A stretch of 64,000 nt of DNA from Rummeliibacillus suwonensis (GCF_007896435.1 NZ_VCBL01000001.1:2916185-2980184); one strand, 5' to 3'; shown: positions 1 to 8,410, counted from the first letter of the stretch. Notes: generated by a model from the sequence alone, not told the origin. Program-made: numbers and translations.

Positions 1-250
1 GATACCGTTTTGTGTTTCACTGAGCGTTAGTTAAAACAACCGCTATATCCCCCACTCTATAACTATTTCATCATCATTTCCTATCTATTCAGTAACTATC
101 TTCCATTAAAAAGAAGTATATTACATGTTAATATTTATCAATTATACCATGTAAAAAACATACTATTGAGATTATTTTTACCTATTTATACCAATACAAA
201 ATAGGAAATACAAACTAAGTACTGGTACCCAGATCTAAGGCTATCTATAG

Positions 251-283
251 AAAAAATCCTTAACCTCTGAAGAGATTAAGGAC
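251..283 (-). terminator. Rho-independent terminator, minus strand
   Basis: Read on the minus strand, the arms TCCTTAATCTC and GAGGTTAAGGA pair around a short loop and are followed by six T. It lies just downstream of the decayed minus-strand gene at 303-712, so it probably once ended that transcript. Confidence 0.75.
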
Positions 284-302
284 ATCATTTACACCCTATT
301 AT

Positions 303-712
303 CTAAATTATTTCGTGCCTGGCTTTTGTATTTATTGCAAAATCGTCATAGATATTTCTTTCAAAGTCAAAATTATCATTACTCTTGTCCATTTGAACAA
401 TCCCTACCCTTGTTCAATATGTAAGAATTGATCAACGTTAGAATACATTTCCAAACCAATATCTTTGGCAACATTGAAACTCATTAAAGCAATTTGCAAA
501 CGATCCCTGTCCTTAAGGCAGTACAATAGGTTTTGTTTTGCTTCGTAGCCTCATTAAAATGGACTCTAAATGGTTCTCTGGGTCATAATCTTTAAAATCA
601 TCTTGGATAGTATCATTAAGAATATTTCTGTAAACAGGCTATCTTTCATAGTTATACAATGGCGCATTAACAAAATAATGGTATTGATATAGATACATAC
701 TAAGGACATTAT
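303..712 (-). pseudogene. Decayed hypothetical gene, several frameshifts
   Basis: Read on the minus strand, protein-like sequence runs through this stretch only if stops and frameshifts are bridged. One frame gives YQYHYFVNAPLYNYE, a stop, then PVYRNILNDTIQDD and a segment ending LRSKTK. A second frame gives LKDRDRLQIALMSFN up to HIEQG and a stop at 414-416. A third gives MDKSNDNFDFER to a stop at 303-305. Together they would make a protein of about 130 residues. I do not recognise the family. The composition looks like real protein, and a good terminator follows on the same strand. This is inference from reading frames; it could be chance open sequence in AT-rich DNA. Confidence 0.4.
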
Positions 713-799
713 TTTTTCATTTCCTTCACAAATCTACAAAAGCATCATATGACTATGCTTTAATAGGGAATGTTCTTCTATTTAAATTAATTTATCAAG

Positions 800-1349
800 C
801 CCGTTGATTATCCAATTTTGCCCACATAATATAGTATCTTTTGATTTCCGCTACGACGTGCTTGCTTTCCTGCAGGCATGTCTCGAGCCTACTTAGCGAA
901 GCTGCGTTTTTTCAACTGTTTGCTTTTCACGAGAATTTATTCGCTCTTTTCGTGGGGCCATTTGCTCTCCTGGAGGATTTATTCACTCTCTCTGAAGGTT
1001 TATTTGCTCTCCCAGAGGATTATTCACTCTCTCAGGATTTATTCACTCTCTCTGAAGGTTTATTTGCTCTCCCAGAGGATTTATTCACTCTCTCGGAGAC
1101 TTTATTCACTCTCTCGGAGGATTTATTCACTCTCTCAGAGACTTTATTCGCTCTCTCGGAAGGTTTATTCGCTCTCTCAGAAGGTTTATTCGCTCTTTCC
1201 GCAGGACATTGGATTGTCTTCATCGAGTATGATTGCATGAAGGAAACGAGCTAGCCGCAACAAAGAGCGAGCTACATAAATGGAGCTAAAATACATGGCT
1301 TTTTAGAATTATGCCCAATTGATTGCCTTTTTTTCCTGATCGACACGCC
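800..1349. repeat. MITE-like dispersed repeat family 1, copy A (expanded)
   Basis: The left end reads cgttgattatccaatttt and the right end reads tttcctgatcgacacgcc, an imperfect terminal inverted repeat shared with the copies at 28329, 29888, 48442 and 63290. Other shared landmarks are gatttccgctacgac near the left end and atggagctaaaatacat near the right end. The centre of the usual 366-bp element is replaced here by a 21-bp tandem array. No transposase is encoded. Confidence 0.7.
950..1204. repeat. 21-bp tandem repeat array
   Basis: About a dozen units of tttattcactctctcggagg and close variants (tttgctctcccagagga, tttattcgctctctcagaagg) lie head to tail. Most units are 21 bp, and two early units are shortened. 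Because 21 is divisible by three, open frames run through on both strands. The minus frame would be a seven-residue repeat of the type ERVNKSS/ERANKPS. There is no ribosome binding site and no spacer structure, so I read it as non-coding satellite DNA nested in a MITE-like copy. Confidence 0.85.
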
Positions 1350-1384
1350 TGTTAATTTATAATCTACAGATCTATATAACACAC

Positions 1385-1840
1385 TCAATTCTTTGCAATC
1401 AGCCTATCAATGGTCTGTGATACATTTTGTAAAATCGTTTTCCATTTTTCTTTTAAAGTTTTACTTAGTCCAATATGGAAACTTATCTCGTGAGGCTCCA
1501 CTCCTATGAGAAAACCCTTTATCGATGCTTTCTGTTGATATAATGATTGAAATAAATGAAAGTTATGCGCTGATATGTCTAACGTTTGATATTCATGTAA
1601 ATCGGCAAGTGGATAAACGGTAATCTCTCCTGGTTTGTTTCCTGAAAACACAGCATCCACAATGATGACAAATGTAGCTTTCATGATTTGATCCATGCAG
1701 TAATCAATATCGGATTCTCCAATCAGAAAAGATACATGGGGTGTACAATTCAGCTCGGATAGTTGCTCAATGAGATAAATACCGATTCCATCATCCGTCA
1801 TTAATCGATTGCCGATACCTAAAACGATTATTTTTTCCAT
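1385..1840 (-). CDS. [NiFe] hydrogenase maturation endopeptidase (HyaD/HupD/HycI family)
   Basis: 151 residues, normal for the family. It opens with the family signature VLGIGNRLMTDDGIG, in which the Asp after the GNxL motif is one of the nickel-sensing metal ligands; a second conserved Asp lies in VIIVDAVFSG. The enzyme removes the C-terminal peptide of the hydrogenase large subunit after nickel insertion in the cytoplasm. The start codon overlaps the stop of the large-subunit gene (TAATG), so the two are translationally coupled. It is the last gene of the hydrogenase operon, and its substrate just upstream still has the cleavable tail (14 residues after the last ligand His). Intact; no oddity seen. 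Confidence 0.92.
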   Translation of the reverse strand: MEKIIVLGIGNRLMTDDGIGIYLIEQLSELNCTPHVSFLIGESDIDYCMDQIMKATFVIIVDAVFSGNKPGEITVYPLADLHEYQTLDISAHNFHLFQSLYQQKASIKGFLIGVEPHEISFHIGLSKTLKEKWKTILQNVSQTIDRLIAKN

Positions 1841-3246
1841 TAAAACACCTTTATCGTTTTTACTTGTTTTCCTGGACTATATACATGAGTTGCACATGAC
1901 ATACACGGATCAAAAGAACGAAGAATTCTGCCAATCTCTGCCGGTTTATCTGGATTTTGAATGGGTGTACCGATTAAAGCTTCTTCAGCAGTACCTCTAT
2001 AGCCTTGATCATCCCTAGTTGAAAAATCCCATGTAGAAGGAGTAATAATTTGATAGAAGGAGATTTTCTTATCTCGAATCTTTAACCAATGGCCTAATGC
2101 CCCTCTCGTTGTATCCAGTAACCCTCTTCCAGATGACGATGCTGGAAGTTCATATTTTTTTTGCACATTTACTCCTGGAATGAGTTGCTGAAGTAATATT
2201 TTCATAATTTCTGTGATTTTCTTTGTTTCTAACACTCTGGCAATGGTTCGATCCATAGCGGAGATTCCGTTGTTATACGCTCCACTTAATATTAATCTTG
2301 CCAACGGACCGACCTCAAAAGGAAGACCCTTATATCTTGGTGCCTTCACCCAGGAATAAGCTTTTTCTTTATCCATGTCCGGCTCTGTTACTTCTTCATT
2401 CGGTTGATTGCTGTTCGTTATTGATTTGAAATAGGCGTAATCTATTTTTTCTTGAATTTTACTTTCATCAAATGTTTCAACAGATCCCATTGTGGATACA
2501 AGCGGATCCACATAGAGTGTGCCTAACTCCTTATAATGGTTAAAAGCACCGTAGGTTAAAAGGTTGCCATACCCTCCACCCATACGAAAATAATCTTCAT
2601 AGAAGTGCGCAATATCATATACGTCCGGGATCATTTTTTCATCAATAAATCTGGCGATCCGCACTAAAATAGAATCAATGTGAACGACTTTCTCGGCTGT
2701 TGCCTGAGTTGTAATCCCTCCAATAAAAACCCCATGATTATGGGGAGCTTTACCTCCTAAAACGGCTAACATCTGGTGAGCTAGACGACTGAACTTGAGG
2801 GAATCAAAGTAATGCTGTGAAATCCGGTCATTCATGTTTTTAGGTAATCGAAAATCGTCGTGGTCGGTCTGGAAAAGAGAGTTTTGTTCAATCTTTACAA
2901 AGTCAGGAACAGTATATTGATAAAAATGGCGGATATGGTTTTGTAAAAACTCACAACAATGGATGATATCTCGCAAATAGTTTCCTTGTTCCATTGGTTC
3001 AATGTTTAAAGCATCTTCTAAAGCATGGGATGAAGCCATTGAATGAGCTGCAGAGCAAATGCCGCATATTCGCTGAGTAAAATAAACGGCATCGAACGGA
3101 CTTCTCCCTACTAACATTTGCTCAAAGCCGCGAAATAAATTTCCTTTTGTTTTAGCATCAACGACCTGATTCTGGTCGATCGTCACATCAATTTCCATAA
3201 AACCACTAATTCGTGTCAACGGATTAATCACAATTCTCTTACTCAT
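1840..3246 (-). CDS. [NiFe] hydrogenase large (catalytic) subunit
   Basis: 468 residues. It carries both nickel-binding motifs: RICGIC at residues 59-64 followed by His68, and DPCxxCxxH at 446-454. All four Cys ligands of the Ni-Fe site are present (61, 64, 448, 451). Fourteen residues follow His454, the expected peptide removed by the protease encoded next. With the small subunit it splits H2 into protons and electrons. The start overlaps the end of the small-subunit gene by 8 bases. There is no export signal of its own. The length is at the short end for group 1 and fits a compact soluble enzyme. The subgroup cannot be fixed by eye. Confidence 0.95.
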   Translation of the reverse strand: MSKRIVINPLTRISGFMEIDVTIDQNQVVDAKTKGNLFRGFEQMLVGRSPFDAVYFTQRICGICSAAHSMASSHALEDALNIEPMEQGNYLRDIIHCCEFLQNHIRHFYQYTVPDFVKIEQNSLFQTDHDDFRLPKNMNDRISQHYFDSLKFSRLAHQMLAVLGGKAPHNHGVFIGGITTQATAEKVVHIDSILVRIARFIDEKMIPDVYDIAHFYEDYFRMGGGYGNLLTYGAFNHYKELGTLYVDPLVSTMGSVETFDESKIQEKIDYAYFKSITNSNQPNEEVTEPDMDKEKAYSWVKAPRYKGLPFEVGPLARLILSGAYNNGISAMDRTIARVLETKKITEIMKILLQQLIPGVNVQKKYELPASSSGRGLLDTTRGALGHWLKIRDKKISFYQIITPSTWDFSTRDDQGYRGTAEEALIGTPIQNPDKPAEIGRILRSFDPCMSCATHVYSPGKQVKTIKVF

Positions 3247-4144
3247 TCTTCACCACCCTTGTCGTGTCATAGCTAATGAATGGCGCCATGGCATCTGGAA
3301 AACCAAACTGAGCACAGCCAATGCATGGCGTATTGTCTCCTATCGGCCAATTCACATGACCATTCCATTGTCTTGTTGGACAATCCACCCTCGTCACAGG
3401 TCCCCGGCAACCAAGCTTAAATAAACAGGTTTTATCCCCTAATTTTTCAGCAAAAATCCCTCGGTCAAAAAACGGTCTTCTTGGACAACGGTCATGGATC
3501 AACGTACTATAAAACATTAAAGGCCGATCTAAATTGTCTGTTTCCGGCTCCCCATATAACAAAAGATGCGCTAATGTCCCTAAAAACCAGTCTGGATGAA
3601 CAGGACAGCCAGGGAGTTTAATCATATTTTTGTCAGGCAGGACCCGTTGCAACCCCACAGATTGGGATGGATTTGGTTTTGCCGCTGACACCCCGCCATG
3701 TGTGGCACAAGCACCCACTGCTAAAATATGCGAAGCCCTTTCCCCGAGCATCTTAGCTGCTTGAAGACCTGTAAGAGGCTTCCCGTCCCAATTGCCGATA
3801 ATATTGTATAAACCATTGTTTTTTAACGCTACGGCTCCTTCAACTGCTAAAATATACTCTCCGTCCATTGCATTTATTAGTTTGTCGATGGCCTGCTCTC
3901 CTTCAGCAGCCATTAAACTATTGGAATACTTAAGATCAACCATTGAATTTAACATGTACTCAAAGTCTGGATTCTGTCCATTTAACAAGGAAATGATATT
4001 ACCGGAACAACCATTTAATTCTAAGTAAATGAGGGGTTTTTTCTTGATCATCCTCTTTTTAAGGCTCTCCAGTGCCGTACTTGTTAACCTTTCCGCAATG
4101 GCTTCATTTGTTAAAGACTCTGGCGGCAAAATTTGTCCTTCCAT
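3239..4144 (-). CDS. [NiFe] hydrogenase small subunit with an atypical proximal cluster motif
   Basis: 301 residues from the ATG at 4144, chosen because GGGAGG lies nine bases upstream and the start overlaps the stop of the b5-like gene (TAATG). A start 60 bases further up lacks a site. This subunit carries the iron-sulfur relay. Visible ligands are Cys46, Cys146 (GACATHGG) and Cys180 (PGCPVHP) for the proximal cluster, His217, Cys220, Cys240 and Cys246 for the distal cluster, and Cys255, Cys274 and Cys277 for the medial cluster. The usual proximal motif CxGC reads C46-S-G-N49 here, so Asn replaces the second Cys (codon AAT, 3998-4000). No Tat motif or C-terminal membrane helix is present, so the enzyme is probably cytoplasmic. 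Confidence 0.93.
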   Translation of the reverse strand: MEGQILPPESLTNEAIAERLTSTALESLKKRMIKKKPLIYLELNGCSGNIISLLNGQNPDFEYMLNSMVDLKYSNSLMAAEGEQAIDKLINAMDGEYILAVEGAVALKNNGLYNIIGNWDGKPLTGLQAAKMLGERASHILAVGACATHGGVSAAKPNPSQSVGLQRVLPDKNMIKLPGCPVHPDWFLGTLAHLLLYGEPETDNLDRPLMFYSTLIHDRCPRRPFFDRGIFAEKLGDKTCLFKLGCRGPVTRVDCPTRQWNGHVNWPIGDNTPCIGCAQFGFPDAMAPFISYDTTRVVKNE

Positions 4145-4671
4145 TAAACCAGCCTCCCTACAACCGGTAGTGTAGCTAAGATTGATTGTTGCCCAGCATG
4201 ACAAGAAGCAAATTCCTGCGTATAATCTTTACCTGCAATTAAACCAAAGTGGGTAGCAGCTGCCCAAGCTCGATTGTTTGTCACATCATAGACAATGCCA
4301 TTAACCGCAATATAAGCTGGCCTCCCATTTTTCCCAGTGAATGTGGCTAATTCTCCAATTGTAAATGTTCGTTGATTAGACTGTGCTATAGGTAGAGTGG
4401 GTGAAGGAGTAATTGGAGGAATTGGTGACTGATTTAAATTCCCTGAAGGAACTGGATAGGATGATTGTGAAGGTAAAATAGGATAACTAGTCTTCGCCTG
4501 ATTTGCGAGCCATTCACTAAGAAATTGAATAGTTGATAGCGCATCCCATAACCGTTGCAGAATTTGCGGCTTCATGGAAGTGTCACTCAATGTAGCTAAC
4601 GTATAGATATCATGGTGTGCTTGTGTAACAAGATAATTGATTTGCATTCTAATCATTTCGATGTTTTGCAT
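4144..4671 (-). CDS. Cytochrome b5-like heme/steroid-binding domain protein in the hydrogenase operon
   Basis: 175 residues. Residues 1-65 are helical and unplaced. Residues 66-92 form a Pro/Ser/Gln-rich linker. Residues 96-175 match the cytochrome b5-like heme/steroid-binding family: FTIGELATFTGKNGRPAYIA, then VNGIVYDVT, AATHFG and a LPVVGRLV end. The classic HPGG heme motif is absent; the candidate axial His residues are in THFG and in SCHAG, as in the membrane-associated progesterone-receptor-like branch. There is no signal peptide or membrane helix. The gene sits between hypE and the small-subunit gene and is coupled to the latter, so I infer an electron-transfer or docking role for the hydrogenase. 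Heme binding is not proven by sequence. Confidence 0.85.
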   Translation of the reverse strand: MQNIEMIRMQINYLVTQAHHDIYTLATLSDTSMKPQILQRLWDALSTIQFLSEWLANQAKTSYPILPSQSSYPVPSGNLNQSPIPPITPSPTLPIAQSNQRTFTIGELATFTGKNGRPAYIAVNGIVYDVTNNRAWAAATHFGLIAGKDYTQEFASCHAGQQSILATLPVVGRLV

Positions 4672-4726
4672 GATGTTCTCCCCTCTAGGCCATTTCCCCC
4701 TATCCTATGCTTATATATCAAAATGT

Positions 4727-5734
4727 TTAACAAATCCTAGGCAAAAGCTGACCAGATAGGCGATTAAGTCTTCTTGTTGTACCAACAGCTGTTTTTAAAA
4801 GTAATTTTCCGGATTGAACATGACAGGATGTAATTTGACCAATGACACCTGCATCCTTTCCCAGCTCATGATTCTTCAAGATATCAAGTGCTTTTTGTCG
4901 ATCATTTGAATCAACAATGATCACTACTTTCCCTTCATTTGCTAGATAAAGAGGATCATAACCTAAAATATCACATCCACCTTGAACATCCCTACGTACT
5001 GGAATAGAAGCTTCATCTATTTCCATTGTAAAATGACAGTCTTCACATAATTCTACTAGTGTCGTAGCTAATCCACCCCTTGTCGGATCCCGCATAATTC
5101 GAATTCCTTCGATTTCCTCCAATAATTCATGAATAAGATGATTTAATGAGGCACAATCACTCCTAACATCTGTGAGCAGTCCAAGCTCCTGACGTGCACT
5201 CAGGATAGCAACTCCATGATCCCCAATTGTGCCGCTAATAATGACAGAATCCCCTTCTTGAACCATTTCAGGTTTCAATCGATGCTGTTCTTGGATCACA
5301 CCAATTCCTGTCGTATTAATAAATAGCCCATCCACACTCCCCTTTTCGACTACTTTTGTATCACCGGCAACAATATTCACCCCGGCTCTTTCTGCTTCAC
5401 TTGCCATCGTGTGGACAATCTCTTTTAGACTTTTTATTGGAAACCCTTCTTCAATCATAAATCCAGCAGTGATCACATGAGGAATAGCACCACTTACAGC
5501 TAAATCGTTTACTGTTCCTGTTATTGCCAGTTTCCCTATATTTCCACCTGGAAAGAAAATAGGTTTGATCACATAGCTATCTGTTGTTACAGCGATGGTT
5601 TGTGAAGGAATAGCAAGAATCGCAGAATCAAGCTTTGTTTGCTCTGAATGTCCAAATGATTGGATAAAGAGATCTTGTATCAGTTGGTGTGTTAATTCTC
5701 CACCTTCTCCATGCGCTAGACTAATTCGCTGCAC
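4727..5734 (-). CDS. hypE: Hydrogenase expression/formation protein HypE
   Basis: 335 residues. HypE dehydrates the carbamoyl group received from HypF to a thiocyanate on its C-terminal Cys, making the cyanide ligands of the Ni-Fe site. The hallmark C-terminus PRIC is intact (last residue Cys335). The N-terminal ISLAHGEGG segment and the AIR-synthase-like ATP-binding fold (GDTKVVEKG, MRDPTRGGLA) are visible. The start is GTG, preceded by GGGAGGTG about nine bases upstream. The gene follows hypD by five bases. Its partner HypF is not encoded in this window. Confidence 0.96.
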   Translation of the reverse strand: MQRISLAHGEGGELTHQLIQDLFIQSFGHSEQTKLDSAILAIPSQTIAVTTDSYVIKPIFFPGGNIGKLAITGTVNDLAVSGAIPHVITAGFMIEEGFPIKSLKEIVHTMASEAERAGVNIVAGDTKVVEKGSVDGLFINTTGIGVIQEQHRLKPEMVQEGDSVIISGTIGDHGVAILSARQELGLLTDVRSDCASLNHLIHELLEEIEGIRIMRDPTRGGLATTLVELCEDCHFTMEIDEASIPVRRDVQGGCDILGYDPLYLANEGKVVIIVDSNDRQKALDILKNHELGKDAGVIGQITSCHVQSGKLLLKTAVGTTRRLNRLSGQLLPRIC

Positions 5735-5739
5735 TCAAG

Positions 5740-6846
5740 TTACACCTCCCTCATAAATTGAAAATGTGCCGCACAGGTTCCTTCTGTTGATACCATACAA
5801 GGCCCAATAGGGTGAGTGGGCGTACAGCTTTTATTGAACAGCACACATTCTTCTGGTGTAATTAATCCTCGAACAATTTCACCACAGCGGCATTTGGTTA
5901 CTCTCGGTTCTCCTACCAAAATGTTAAACTTCTTTTTTGCATCGAATTGTGCATACTGTTCTTTCAGCACTAATCCACTGTTGGAAATGGTCCCCATCCC
6001 TCTCCATACCTCATCATGGGCTTCTAAATATTCTTCTAGCAAGGTTTGAGCAACGACATTTCCTTTATCCCTTACAACATATGTATAATCATTGATGATT
6101 TTAACCCTTTTTTCTAACTGAAGAACCAGGAGCTTATAAATCCCACTGAGTAACTCAACCGGTTCAAAACCAGTAATGACACCCGAAATAGTATATTCAT
6201 CCGCTAAATAACGATAGCTCTGTTTTCCTAAAACAACAGAGACATGACCAGGCAAAAGAAATCCATCAAGCTTTACTTCTTCTGAACTAAGAAGTGCTCT
6301 TAAAACAGGCTCTACTAATTTGGTTGCCATCCATATCGAATAATTATTTAAATCCTTTCTTGCTGCCTCGCGAACAGTAAGAGCGAGAATAGGAATCGTT
6401 GTTTCAAATCCAATGCCTAAAAAAATGACTTCCTTATCAGGATTCTCCTCTGCTATGTGGACACTATCTAACGGAGAATATACGACTCTGATATCCTTTC
6501 CTTCTGTTTTCGCTTTCATTAAGGTAGATTTAGAACCAGGAACACGCATCATATCACCAAATGTACAAAGAATGGTGTTAGGTTCTTCTGATAATTGGAC
6601 CATTGCATCAATCGACTTTTGATCTGTGACACATACAGGACATCCCGGCCCAGCAATCAACTGTACGTAATCTTTCAGTCTCGCTTTTATTCCTGTTTTG
6701 GCTAATGCCATCGTATGCGAACCACATACCTCCATGAATACTGGAATTCTGCCTTTTTCTTCTTTAAATCTCTTCGCTAAATCGATAACCGCTTCAACTG
6801 ATTCACGAGTTAAGACCGGATCTGAAAAAAGATCCATGTTTGCCAT
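5740..6846 (-). CDS. hypD: Hydrogenase assembly protein HypD
   Basis: 368 residues. HypD is the iron-sulfur scaffold on which, with HypC, the Fe(CN)2CO unit is built. Visible features are CGSHTM at 41-46, GPGCPVC (Cys69 and Cys72) and the C-terminal Cys-rich region (CRCGE, EECVLF, KSCTPTHPIGPC, GTCAAH) that holds the [4Fe-4S] cluster. The start at 6846 has GGAGG about ten bases upstream and lies inside the 3' end of hypC (44-base overlap). The length is normal and the reading frame intact. Confidence 0.96.
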   Translation of the reverse strand: MANMDLFSDPVLTRESVEAVIDLAKRFKEEKGRIPVFMEVCGSHTMALAKTGIKARLKDYVQLIAGPGCPVCVTDQKSIDAMVQLSEEPNTILCTFGDMMRVPGSKSTLMKAKTEGKDIRVVYSPLDSVHIAEENPDKEVIFLGIGFETTIPILALTVREAARKDLNNYSIWMATKLVEPVLRALLSSEEVKLDGFLLPGHVSVVLGKQSYRYLADEYTISGVITGFEPVELLSGIYKLLVLQLEKRVKIINDYTYVVRDKGNVVAQTLLEEYLEAHDEVWRGMGTISNSGLVLKEQYAQFDAKKKFNILVGEPRVTKCRCGEIVRGLITPEECVLFNKSCTPTHPIGPCMVSTEGTCAAHFQFMREV

Positions 6847-7054
6847 CTAACACATTCCTCCATTCTTCTATACTCTCTTTGGCATATTCCTCATCCACTA
6901 CAGTAATGGCCTGCCCAGCATGGAGTAAAACATAATCATCGATCCTAACCTCTGGAACAAAAAAGATCCCTACATACATCCTCGAACCCATGACATCTAC
7001 TAGAGCTCTTTGCTCTTCCATTTCAATGACCTTAGCCGGTACTCCTAGACACAA
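6803..7054 (-). CDS. hypC: Hydrogenase assembly chaperone HypC/HupF
   Basis: 83 residues with the canonical start MCLGVPAKVIE. The Cys directly after the initiator Met binds the iron centre handed from HypD to the large-subunit precursor. The start is TTG at 7052-7054, with GGTGGTG seven bases upstream; no ATG in frame would leave Cys at position 2. The C-terminus runs 44 bases into hypD, giving a slightly long tail for the family. Intact, unlike hypA and hypB just upstream. Confidence 0.95.
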   Translation of the reverse strand: MCLGVPAKVIEMEEQRALVDVMGSRMYVGIFFVPEVRIDDYVLLHAGQAITVVDEEYAKESIEEWRNVLDGKHGSFFRSGLNS

Positions 7055-7152
7055 ATCAATTCACCACCTTCATTCTTCATGCCCCGATTTGTTGGATCTT
7101 CATACCCCACTTGGCAATCATGGCACATCAAGATGATTTTGAACCGTTCCAT
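7045..7152 (-). CDS. Possible small CxxC protein between hypB and hypC
   Basis: 35 codons from the only in-frame ATG (7150-7152), including the motif MCHDCQVGYEDPTNRG, and ending ten bases inside hypC. The frame stays open upstream to 7224 and reads like protein (EERYRELGFVYLSAL then FQKNITS), but without a start codon in that frame. An ATG in another frame at 7220-7222 would join it if one base had been lost. It may therefore be a third frameshifted gene of the hyp cluster, about 60 residues originally. There is no ribosome binding site at the short ATG. I do not recognise a family, and it could be chance. Confidence 0.3.
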   Translation of the reverse strand: MERFKIILMCHDCQVGYEDPTNRGMKNEGGELICV

Positions 7153-7230
7153 TGAGGTGATATTTTTTTGAAAGAGCGCAGATAAATAGACGAAACCTAA
7201 CTCCCTATATCTTTCCTCCCATGATCACTT

Positions 7231-7886
7231 TTATGGTTTTATACATTGACGATGTGCATCCTTTATCCAATTAATCCATTCTTCCATTCCTTCACCCATT
7301 TTGGCGGATAGTGCTATTAATTGCGCTTGTGGATTAATTTCTTTTAAATTTATCTGTGCTTCTTTTAAATCGAAAGACACATAGGGAAGGAGGTCAATTT
7401 TATTTATGATGGTTATATCTGTACGTCTAAACATGACAGGATATTTTGGCATCTTATCGTTGCCTTCAGGAACACTTAAAACGAACACTTTATCTTGTCC
7501 TAAATCATAACCAGACGGGCACACTAAGTTCCCAATGTTTTCAATAAAGAGAATATCAATGGCATTTAGTTTGAATTCTGGTAAGTTTTTGCAATCATCC
7601 TTGCATCAAGGTGACAGCCACCTCCTGTGTTGATTTGAACTGTCTCGATTCCTAGTGAACGTAATCTTTCTGCATCCCTCTCTGTTGCTAAATCACCTTC
7701 GATCACAGCTATATGAAACTCATTCATTAAAGCTTTAACCGTCTTCTCCAGTAAAGACGTTTTACCCGCTCCTGGAGAACTCATTAAGTTAATGACAAGC
7801 GTATGGTTTTTTTGGAATGTTTCTCTATTGAACGCAGCAGCCAAGTTTTGATCTTTTAACACATCTTCTTGTAACTTGATTTTCAT
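7231..7886 (-). pseudogene. hypB: hypB, nickel-insertion GTPase, single-base frameshift
   Basis: Two adjoining frames together make a complete HypB of about 218 residues. The first ends MIAKTYQNSN-stop; the continuation in the next frame reads LPEFKLNAIDILFIENIGN then LVCPSGYDLG and runs to the stop at 7231. The lost base lies by the AAAAA run near 7590. The first part has the P-loop SSPGAGKT (residues 36-43) and the GDLATERDAERL switch; the second has NKIDLLPY (guanine specificity) and LSAKMGEG. There is no His-rich nickel-store region. HypB delivers nickel with HypA. The gene overlaps hypA by four bases (ATGA). Either the gene is dead, the run slips, or the sequence has a one-base error. 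Confidence 0.88.
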
Positions 7887-8241
7887 CGTTCATCACATCC
7901 TTCGTATGATTGAACCCTAAAGGTTTCACCAGAAATGAGTAAGCCATTTGGTAATCCGCACTTTGGACACATTGCCAATCTATAGTCTGGTATAAAGTCA
8001 AACAGACACGTTTGACATTGTGCTTTAGCTGCTTCACGTATAATCTCTAATTCCGTATTTTCATCAAGAATACCTAACCCTTGTTTTTGAAAATAGAAAA
8101 AGGCTAACTCTAGAGCATCAGGCAATACATTTGATAAATCACCAACAACCACATCTATTTTATCTACTTTGCTAAAACCATGTGATCTAGATCTTCAGAA
8201 ACTATTTTAATTATCTCCAACACAAGTGACATCTCGTGCAT
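7883..8241 (-). pseudogene. hypA: hypA, hydrogenase nickel chaperone, single-base frameshift
   Basis: The ATG at 8241 begins MHEMSLVLEIIKIVSEDLDH, the canonical HypA N-terminus with the nickel-binding MHE. The frame then stops, but from about 8180 the next frame continues FSKVDKIDVVVGDLSNVL to the end. Restoring one base, for example CACAATGG for CACATGG, gives a 119-residue HypA. The zinc motif is intact (CQTC and CPKCG). This is the first gene of the hydrogenase operon, and its stop overlaps the hypB start. The nickel-binding end and the zinc domain are now separated. The surviving downstream frame has an internal ATG but lacks MHE. Confidence 0.88.
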
Positions 8242-8410
8242 CCTTAACACACCTTCTGTTATTATCTATCTTCAATGTTTATGCGTGGATTTATTAAATA
8301 GAACACTTTGCAACATAGCCCTCATGAACTGCTTTAAGGGACATGGGAGTAAAGAAGATTCAGCATTGTTAACCATCAACACAGCCATAGAGATTTTTAT
8401 TCATAGAACG

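Noticed and set aside
841..1254. Open frames on both strands through the 21-base repeats
   Set aside because: They arise because the unit length is a multiple of three; no ribosome binding site, extreme low complexity, and frames on both strands are open alike.
7883..8152. Intact short HypA starting at an internal codon
   Set aside because: It lacks the nickel-binding MHE terminus, which is encoded just upstream in another frame; a frameshifted full gene explains the region better.
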